From the NCBI GenBank assembly GCA_024234895.1, contig JACKNJ010000007.1, forward strand, positions 155,758-219,757: DNA of 64,000 bases, given 5' to 3'. The notes beneath the pieces were generated by a model. It was not told the DNA's origin and searched no databases. It saw nothing but the letters and a program-made list of their open reading frames with translations. Every line of letters starts with the position of its first letter. The first letter of the stretch is position 1. The position numbers and the translations under genes are program-made. Below, piece by piece: positions 58,276 through 64,000 of the stretch. Source of the DNA: Gammaproteobacteria bacterium (GTDB lineage Bacteria; Pseudomonadota; Gammaproteobacteria; JACKNK01).

Positions 58276-61200
58276 TCAACCATTCGCCATCGCGACCGCT
58301 TCGTCGACGTCGACCGCGACCAGCCGCGACACACCCGGTTCGCGCATGGTGACGCCGGTGAGTTGCCTGGCCATTTCAATCGCGACCTTGTTGTGCGAGA
58401 TGAAGATGATCTGCACGCGTTCGCTCATCTCCTCGACCAGGCGGCGGAAACGGCCGACGTTGGCGTCGTCGAGCGGTGCGTCGACCTCGTCGAGCATGCA
58501 GAACGGCGCCGGATTCAGCTCGAAGATCGCGAACACCAGTGCGACCGCAGTCAGCGCCTTCTCGCCGCCGGACATCAGGTGGATGGTCGAGATGCGTTTG
58601 CCGGGCGGGCGCGCCATGACCGCGACGCCGGTATCCAGCAGGTCTTCGCCGGTCAGTTCGAGGAAGGCCTCGCCGCCACCGAACAGACGCGGGAAGACCT
58701 CGCGCAGGCGGGCGTTGACCTTGTCGAAAGTGTCCTTGAAGCGCTGTTTGGTCTCGCGGTCGATCTTGCGGATCGCGGATTCCAGCGTGTCCAGCGCCTC
58801 CATGAGATCCGCGTGCTGGGCATCCAGGTAGGTCTTGCGTTCGCTCTGCTCGTCGAACTCCTCGATCGCGGCCAGGTTGATCGGGCCGAGGCGGTTGATG
58901 CGTTCGGCCAGATCGTCGACCTGCCGTTGCCAGTCGCCCTCGTCGGCATCGTCGGGGAGACTGCCGAGCACGCTGCGGTAATCGTGGCCGTCCTGCTGCA
59001 AGGCCTCGGACAGCGTGCGCTGGCGAACGATGGACTCCTGCTGTGCGATACGCCGTTCCTGCACGCGCTCGCGGGCCTCGATGGACTTGCGCTCGGTCTC
59101 GCCGCGCCGCTGTTCCAGGCCGCGCATGGCCGTATCGACGGCCTCGACACGTTCGCGCGCAGCGGTGAGTTCGGCCTCCACCGCCATGCGTCGGGCGAGC
59201 AGACGTTCCAGGTTCTCGACATGCTCCTCGACCGGCTCACCGGCTTCCTCAAGCTGGGCCTGAACCGCCTCGATGCGGTCCTGCTGCTGCGCGAACTGGG
59301 CTTCCAGCCGCTGCATGCCGGCGGACAGCGACTTGTGCGCGGCGCGCTTGGATTGGACTTCCAGGGCCAGTTCGTGCGCCGCCTGACGCAGGCGCCGGCC
59401 TTCCGCGCGCTGATGTTCGACGCGGGCGCGCAGGTCATCGCGACGGGTGCTGCGGTCCTCGCGCTCCAGCGCCAGTTCCTCCATCCGCGCCATCGCCTCG
59501 GCGTGGCGCTCGCGGGCCTCGGCCAGTTCCTCGCGGCTCTCGGCGCCCTGTTCGCGGGCCTCGTCGCGGTCTTCCTGCAAACGCGCACGGCGCGCGACGA
59601 TCTGCTCGAAGCGCCCTTCCTTGCCGCTCAGACGCGCGCGCAGATCGCCGAGCCGACGCTGCGCCTCACGCGCATCGGCCTGCAGGGCGCCATGTTCGGA
59701 TTCGCGTTCGGCGAGTTCGCGGCGCAGGTCCTGCTGTCGATCCTCGGACCCGGCGACCCGCTCCTCGATCTCGCCGAGGCGCAGCCGCAGTTCCTCGATC
59801 TCCTGTCCCCGCGCCAGCACGCCGGCGTGGGCATCGTGCTCGCGGGAAACGCGCAGCCAGTCGCGACCGAGCAGCACGCCGTCACGGGTGACGATGGTTT
59901 CGCGGCCATTCAGCCGCTCGCGCGCCGCCAATGCGGCCCCGATCGAATCGGCGACGTACACACCGCCGAGCAGACCGGCCAGCGACCAGGGGGCACTGAC
60001 CTGGTCGAGCAATCGCGGCAGGCCGTTGCCTGCGGCGGCGGACGCGCCCGAACCGGTCTGGAACAGGCTGACCGCACCCTTGCCGAGTTCGTCCAGCGCC
60101 TTGGCCGGCAGCCCCAGATCGGCAACGCAGACGGCCTGAAGGTCGTCGGCGAGCACGGTCTCCAGCGCGGTTTCCCAGCCGGATGCAGCGCGAAGCTGCT
60201 GGGCGAGACGCGGTGCATCGCCAAGGCCGCGTGCGGCCAGCCAGTCGGAGGCCGCGCCCTTGTCCTTGCCCAGCGCCGCCTGTTGCAGGGCTTCCAGCGA
60301 GGACAGACGGCCGCGTGACTCCTGCTGCTCACGACGCGCCTCGGCGAGCGCGGCGGTGACATCATTGAGCGACTCGCGCGCCCGGGTGATCGCTTCCTGG
60401 GCACGTTCGCGGGCGGCGTTGGCTTCGGCCTCGTCCTCGGCGAGCAGGTCGATCTCCGCGCGCAGCGCATCGATCTCGGCCTCCAGCGGCGCGGAATCGA
60501 GCCGGTCGGCCTCCTCGATCAGACGGCGCTCGCGCTGCTCGGCCTGATGAATCTGCCGTTCGAGCTGTTCGATGCGCGACTTCTGCACCTGCGCGGCCTG
60601 CGCGGGCTCGGCGGCGCGCTGGTTGAAGTCGTCCCACTCGGCCTGCGCGTCGGCGTACTGATCCTCGAGTTCGGCGAGCACGTCGGCGGCATCGGCGAGC
60701 ACCTGATCGGCGTTGCCAAGGCGCGGTTCGTTCTCGGCCAGGTACTGCGCGAGACCCTCGAATTCGGCGCGATCGAGTTCGAGGTGCTCCTCGGTCTCGC
60801 GGGCGGCGTCGCGGGCCTGCCGGAGTTCCTGTTCCTGGCGCGCGCGCAGCTGTTTGGCATGCGCGATGGTCTGTTCGGCGCGGGCGACATCGGCACCGAT
60901 CGCGTAGTAGCGCCCCTGCACCTCATTGTGTGTGTCGGTCGCCTCGGTCTGGTTGAGGCGCTCCTTCTCCAGCCCGGCTTCGATGTTGCGCTGCTCGGCG
61001 ATCAGGGCCTCCAGCGCGTTCTGACCCTCGGCGATCTCGCGCTCGCCGCGACCGACGATCTCGTCCAGATCACGCAGGCGCAGGGCCAGCAATTCGGCCT
61101 TGCGGGCTCGTTCATCGGCCTTGTATTCCTTGTAACGCTCGGCGGTGCGTGCCTGGCGCTCCAGCTTCTGCAACTGCTTGCCGATCTCCTCGCGCAGGTC

Positions 61201-61785
61201 GTCGAGGCGTTCGATGTTCTCGCGGGCGTGGCGGATGCGGGTCTCGGTCTCGCGGCGGCGTTCCTTGTACTTGGAGATGCCGGCCGCCTCTTCCAGGTAG
61301 CCGCGCAGTTCCTCCGGGCGCGCCTCGATGATCCGCGAGATGGTGCCCTGCTCGATGATCGCGTAGCTGCGCGGACCGAGACCGGTGCCGAGGAACACGT
61401 CGGTGATGTCGCGGCGCCGGCAGCGGGCGCCGTTCAGGAAGTAGTTGCTCTGCCCGTCGCGACTGACGACGCGCCGGATCGAGATTTCCGCGTAGTTCGC
61501 GTACTCCCCGCCCAGCGAGCCATCCGAATTGTCGAAGACCAGTTCGACCGAGGCCTGCCCGACCGGCTTGCGTGACGCGGAGCCGTTGAAGATGACATCC
61601 GCCATCGAGTCGCCGCGCAAATGCTTCGCGGACGACTCGCCCATGACCCAGCGCACCGCGTCGATGGTGTTGGATTTGCCGCAGCCATTCGGACCGCAGA
61701 TGCCGACCAGGTTGGACGGCAGCGGGATGGTGGTCGGATCGACAAAGGACTTGAAGCCGGCCAGCTTGATCTTGGCTAGGCGCAT
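58276..61785 (-). CDS. smc: Chromosome partition protein SMC
   Basis: 1169 residues. Walker A GPNGCGKSNTIDAVRWVMGE near residue 32, a coiled coil about 170-500, the hinge about 500-650 (YVADSIGAALAARERLNGRETIVTRDG), a second coil about 665-1000, the signature HLMSGGEKALTAVALVFAI and Walker B CMLDEVDAPLDDANVGRF near the end. The ATG at 61785 starts at MRLAKIKLAGFKSFVDPT, typical of SMC. It heads the smc-zipA-ligA-ygfX block. Gammaproteobacteria using SMC-ScpAB instead of MukBEF have this layout. Confidence 0.97.
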   Translation of the reverse strand: MRLAKIKLAGFKSFVDPTTIPLPSNLVGICGPNGCGKSNTIDAVRWVMGESSAKHLRGDSMADVIFNGSASRKPVGQASVELVFDNSDGSLGGEYANYAEISIRRVVSRDGQSNYFLNGARCRRRDITDVFLGTGLGPRSYAIIEQGTISRIIEARPEELRGYLEEAAGISKYKERRRETETRIRHARENIERLDDLREEIGKQLQKLERQARTAERYKEYKADERARKAELLALRLRDLDEIVGRGEREIAEGQNALEALIAEQRNIEAGLEKERLNQTEATDTHNEVQGRYYAIGADVARAEQTIAHAKQLRARQEQELRQARDAARETEEHLELDRAEFEGLAQYLAENEPRLGNADQVLADAADVLAELEDQYADAQAEWDDFNQRAAEPAQAAQVQKSRIEQLERQIHQAEQRERRLIEEADRLDSAPLEAEIDALRAEIDLLAEDEAEANAARERAQEAITRARESLNDVTAALAEARREQQESRGRLSSLEALQQAALGKDKGAASDWLAARGLGDAPRLAQQLRAASGWETALETVLADDLQAVCVADLGLPAKALDELGKGAVSLFQTGSGASAAAGNGLPRLLDQVSAPWSLAGLLGGVYVADSIGAALAARERLNGRETIVTRDGVLLGRDWLRVSREHDAHAGVLARGQEIEELRLRLGEIEERVAGSEDRQQDLRRELAERESEHGALQADAREAQRRLGDLRARLSGKEGRFEQIVARRARLQEDRDEAREQGAESREELAEARERHAEAMARMEELALEREDRSTRRDDLRARVEHQRAEGRRLRQAAHELALEVQSKRAAHKSLSAGMQRLEAQFAQQQDRIEAVQAQLEEAGEPVEEHVENLERLLARRMAVEAELTAARERVEAVDTAMRGLEQRRGETERKSIEARERVQERRIAQQESIVRQRTLSEALQQDGHDYRSVLGSLPDDADEGDWQRQVDDLAERINRLGPINLAAIEEFDEQSERKTYLDAQHADLMEALDTLESAIRKIDRETKQRFKDTFDKVNARLREVFPRLFGGGEAFLELTGEDLLDTGVAVMARPPGKRISTIHLMSGGEKALTAVALVFAIFELNPAPFCMLDEVDAPLDDANVGRFRRLVEEMSERVQIIFISHNKVAIEMARQLTGVTMREPGVSRLVAVDVDEAVAMANG

Positions 61786-61978
61786 ACGGCGTTTTCTTCT
61801 GCTCGGGACGAAGTCCGGAAGGACCACGTTCCGCCCAACTTAATCACTCCTGCCAGGCATGGCAATAGTCACCGCAAACCCATGTTTGAATTGAACTTTT
61901 TGTAAACAGCAAACCCGTGTGACCGGCGCAACGAACCCCTGTGCGAGAAGCTGCCGGCAGCCAGGGCGGGCCGTCGCG

Positions 61979-62083
61979 TGGGGCGGAATCCGCAGGAGTT
62001 CCACCAGCGGCGTGCCGATAAAACCCACCCACGGCAATGAATCGAACGCCGGGCGATGGAACTCCTGCGGATTCCACCCTGCG
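61979..62083. repeat. Palindromic element, family 4 (smc-queF spacer)
   Basis: TGGGGCGGAATCCGCAGGAG and CTCCTGCGGATTCCACCCTG pair as arms. It is related to the element in the ATPase operon at 28731-28838. It lies in the space between divergent smc and queF; the rest of that space shows nothing I can name. Confidence 0.83.
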
Positions 62084-62168
62084 GCTCCGTCACCCGGAGA
62101 GGTGGCGGGATCGTCGATGACGCCGCTGGTATCATCGCGCCCCTCGTTTGCTGCCGATGAATAGCGCC

Positions 62169-62558
62169 ATGTCCACCAAACCCAGCAAGACCCTGGAAAC
62201 CTTCGATAACCCGCGCCCGGGGCGCGATTACACGATCCGCATCCGCGTGCCGGAATTCACCGCGCTGTGCCCGAAGACCGGCCAGCCCGATTTCGCGACC
62301 ATCTTCATCGACTACGTGCCGGACGCGCAGTGCATCGAGCTGAAGGCGCTGAAGCTGTACATCTGGTCGTTCCGCGACGAGGGCCACTTCCACGAGGACG
62401 TGACCAACCTGATCCTCGATGACCTGGTCCGCGCCTGCGCGCCGAAGTTCATGCGCGTGACCGGCGAATTCGGCGTGCGCGGCGGCATTTACACCAACGT
62501 GATCGCCGAACACCGCGCCGAGGGCTGGACCCCGCCCGTTCCGGTCACACTGCCGTAA
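62169..62558 (+). CDS. queF: PreQ0 reductase (NADPH-dependent 7-cyano-7-deazaguanine reductase), short type
   Basis: Reduces preQ0 to preQ1 in queuosine synthesis. 129 residues, the single-domain (YkvM-like) form. Catalytic Cys is C34 in [15 protein letters not shown], with the proton-relay Asp D41. The QueF motif is [25 protein letters not shown] 62169 is taken because the family starts close to it; ATG 62157 is also in frame. No preQ1 riboswitch is recognised in the leader. Confidence 0.95.
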   Translation: MSTKPSKTLETFDNPRPGRDYTIRIRVPEFTALCPKTGQPDFATIFIDYVPDAQCIELKALKLYIWSFRDEGHFHEDVTNLILDDLVRACAPKFMRVTGEFGVRGGIYTNVIAEHRAEGWTPPVPVTLP

Positions 62559-62560
62559 CC

Positions 62561-62633
62561 GCTTTCGGCGCAAAGGCGCCAAGGGCTTGTCGCAATGATC
62601 CCTTCGCGTCTTGGCGTCTTTGCGGCAAAACGC
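62561..62633. repeat. Palindromic element, family 5 (queF-kinase spacer)
   Basis: GCTTTCGGCGCAAAGGCGCC and GCGTCTTTGCGGCAAAACGC pair as arms around a short loop. It starts two bases after the queF stop and ends nine bases before the kinase start. Confidence 0.85.
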
Positions 62634-62642
62634 TGAAACCTA

Positions 62643-63914
62643 ATGTCCTCCCCGCTCTACCTCGGCATCGACATCGGCACCTCCGGGGTGCGCGCGGTGG
62701 TCGTCAACGCTGACGGCGATATCCGCGCCTGGCGGCGACAGGATTACCTCGATCCGGGGCGTCCGGGCGAGCAGGATGCGGAAAGCTGGTGGGACACGCT
62801 GTGCGCGGTGCTCGATTCGCTGGCGGACGAGAACCTCGGCAAGCACATCGCGGCACTCGGCCTGGACGCCACCTCGGGGACCGTGGTGGCCATCGACCAC
62901 AACGGTGACCCGCTGGCGCCGGCGCTGATGTACAACGATGCCCGCGCCAAGGCGGAAGCGGAACGCATCGCCAGGCTGGCGCCGCGCGAATCCGCCGCGC
63001 ACGGGGCCGGCTCCGGACTCGCGAAGGCGCTGACTCTGCGCGCGCGACATCCCGGCGCGGAATGCGTCTCGCAGGCGGACTGGATCCTGCGCCGCCTCGG
63101 CATGCCGGCGGGACATTCCGATCAGCACAACATGCTCAAATGGGGCTGGGACCCGCTGACCGGAAGCTGGCCGGCGTGGCTGTCCGAACTCGGTCTCGAT
63201 GACCTGCCCACGGTACACGTACCCGGCACCCCGCTCGGCCGTCTCGACGCCGAACTGGCCAGGCGCTTCCGCATCAACCCGGACTGCCGTCTGTGCGCCG
63301 CCACCACCGACAGCAACGCCGCCTTCGTCGCCAGCGGCGCCAGCCGGATCGGCGAAGCGGTCACCTCGCTCGGCTCGACGCTGGTCACCAAGGTCCTGTC
63401 GGCGACGCCGGTGTTCGCACCGGAATTCGGTGTCTACAGCCATCCGTTTCCGAACCCGGACGGCACCCCGATCTGGGTGGTCGGCGGCGGCTCCAACAGT
63501 GGTGGCGCGGTGCTGAAGCAGCATTTCTGCAATGGCGAGATGCAGGAACTGAGCGCGCGTGTAGAGCCGGACCGGCCCACCGGATTGGACTATTACCCGC
63601 TGCCCGGCATCGGCGAGCGCTTTCCCGTCAACGATCCGGACCTCGCCCCGCGCCTGACACCGCGCCCGGCTGACGACGCCGTGTTCTTCCAGGCCATGCT
63701 GGAAGGCATGGCGCGCATCGAGCAGCACGCCTATCGGCTGCTCGCCGAACTCGGCGCGCCCTACCCGACGTCATTGCGAACTGCCGGCGGTGGCGCACAC
63801 AACGCCGCCTGGTCAGAAATCCGCCACCGGATGCTGGGCGTAAAGATGCTCCCCGCGACGCAGGAAGAAGCCGCCTACGGCGCCGCGCTGCTGACCGGGA
63901 GCCGTAGCCCGTAG
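62643..63914 (+). CDS. FGGY-family sugar kinase, D-ribulose kinase-like
   Basis: 423 residues. FGGY/ASKHA fold with the phosphate loops GIDIGTSGVRAVVV (8-21) and GLDATSGTVVAIDHNG, then CAATTDSNAAFVASGA, GEAVTSLGSTLVTKVL, GLDYYPLPGIGERFPVNDPD and the adenosine loop RTAGGGAHNAAW. These strings match, from memory, the cyanobacterial sePSK/plant XK-1 group described as D-ribulose kinases rather than true xylulokinases. No other pentose gene is adjacent. GC content is normal. Substrate remains an inference from this resemblance. Confidence 0.82.
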   Translation: MSSPLYLGIDIGTSGVRAVVVNADGDIRAWRRQDYLDPGRPGEQDAESWWDTLCAVLDSLADENLGKHIAALGLDATSGTVVAIDHNGDPLAPALMYNDARAKAEAERIARLAPRESAAHGAGSGLAKALTLRARHPGAECVSQADWILRRLGMPAGHSDQHNMLKWGWDPLTGSWPAWLSELGLDDLPTVHVPGTPLGRLDAELARRFRINPDCRLCAATTDSNAAFVASGASRIGEAVTSLGSTLVTKVLSATPVFAPEFGVYSHPFPNPDGTPIWVVGGGSNSGGAVLKQHFCNGEMQELSARVEPDRPTGLDYYPLPGIGERFPVNDPDLAPRLTPRPADDAVFFQAMLEGMARIEQHAYRLLAELGAPYPTSLRTAGGGAHNAAWSEIRHRMLGVKMLPATQEEAAYGAALLTGSRSP

Positions 63915-63940
63915 CGCGGAAGCCGCAGGCGTTCCGCCGG
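63912..63940. repeat. Left arm of a family 4-like palindrome, cut by the window edge
   Basis: GTAGCGCGGAAGCCGCAGGC followed by GTTCCGCC resembles the family-4 arm GTAGGGTGGAACCCGCAGGGGTTCCGCC. The partner arm is not found before the window ends at 64000. Confidence 0.5.
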
Positions 63941-64000
63941 ACAGCGGTCGGTGCGCCCAACGACGTACGGAATAACCCGAGGTTCGGCGTGAACCCCGCC

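Overview
The window looks like chromosomal DNA of a high-GC gammaproteobacterium. The housekeeping blocks have gammaproteobacterial order: smc-zipA-ligA-ygfX, pdxJ-acpS, crcB-(DUF190)-serS-cysG, and rluB next to rlmD. Spaces between genes are packed with several families of imperfect palindromes. A sucrose-synthesis cluster and an A/V-type ATPase operon together suggest a salt-adapted, Chromatiales-like or Ectothiorhodospira-like organism. That placement is inference, because no rRNA gene or taxonomic marker is present.

Layout. 1-19.9 kb is mostly leftward: rluB (running off the left edge), rlmD, a PolB-type exonuclease homologue that has lost most of its catalytic acids, a ydbL/ydbH outer-membrane lipid-homeostasis pair, cysM, acpS, pdxJ, an ABC ATPase, a TPR lipoprotein, PBP1B, then bioA (rightward), a DUF2750 protein, a PEGA protein (rightward), cysG, serS, DUF190 and crcB. 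20.4-29.5 kb is a nine-gene rightward A/V-ATPase operon in the order G-C-I-K-F-E-A-B-D. Palindromic elements separate A from B and B from D. 29.6-34.7 kb is a leftward sucrose cluster: sucrose-phosphate synthase with a phosphatase-like domain, fructokinase and amylosucrase. 35.1-38.0 kb is nirBD. 38.2-42.2 kb carries an exported protein, a winged-helix regulator with a degenerate receiver, a cyclic-nucleotide-binding protein and a 4-hydroxyphenylpyruvate-dioxygenase-like protein.

42.2-46.8 kb is the accessory region and the most interesting part. It reads as a relic integron. A truncated integron-integrase-like gene (44.75 kb, rightward) faces away from one AT-rich gene cassette (about 42.21-44.60 kb, leftward), and the cassette ends in an attC-like palindrome at 42208-42279. 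The cassette carries two genes: a glycine-zipper plus TerB-like protein, and a 535-residue protein with an HNH-nuclease-like motif followed by a membrane domain. I propose this pair as a candidate undescribed, possibly defensive, system. A Fic-domain AMPylase and a possible 6-phosphogluconolactonase remnant follow.

46.9-53.5 kb has a triple tandem repeat with a 19-base palindrome, then a leftward signalling set (response regulator, PhnD-like binding protein, hybrid histidine kinase, HIT protein), an exported protein and a polysaccharide deacetylase. 53.5-61.8 kb is the division and chromosome block ygfX-ligA-zipA-smc. The right end has queF and a D-ribulose-kinase-like gene.

No rRNA, tRNA, CRISPR array or complete insertion sequence was recognised. 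Apart from the spaces described as features, 34721-34831, 38001-38237, 40686-40968, 51491-51743 and 61786-61978 hold nothing I can name beyond the sites listed.
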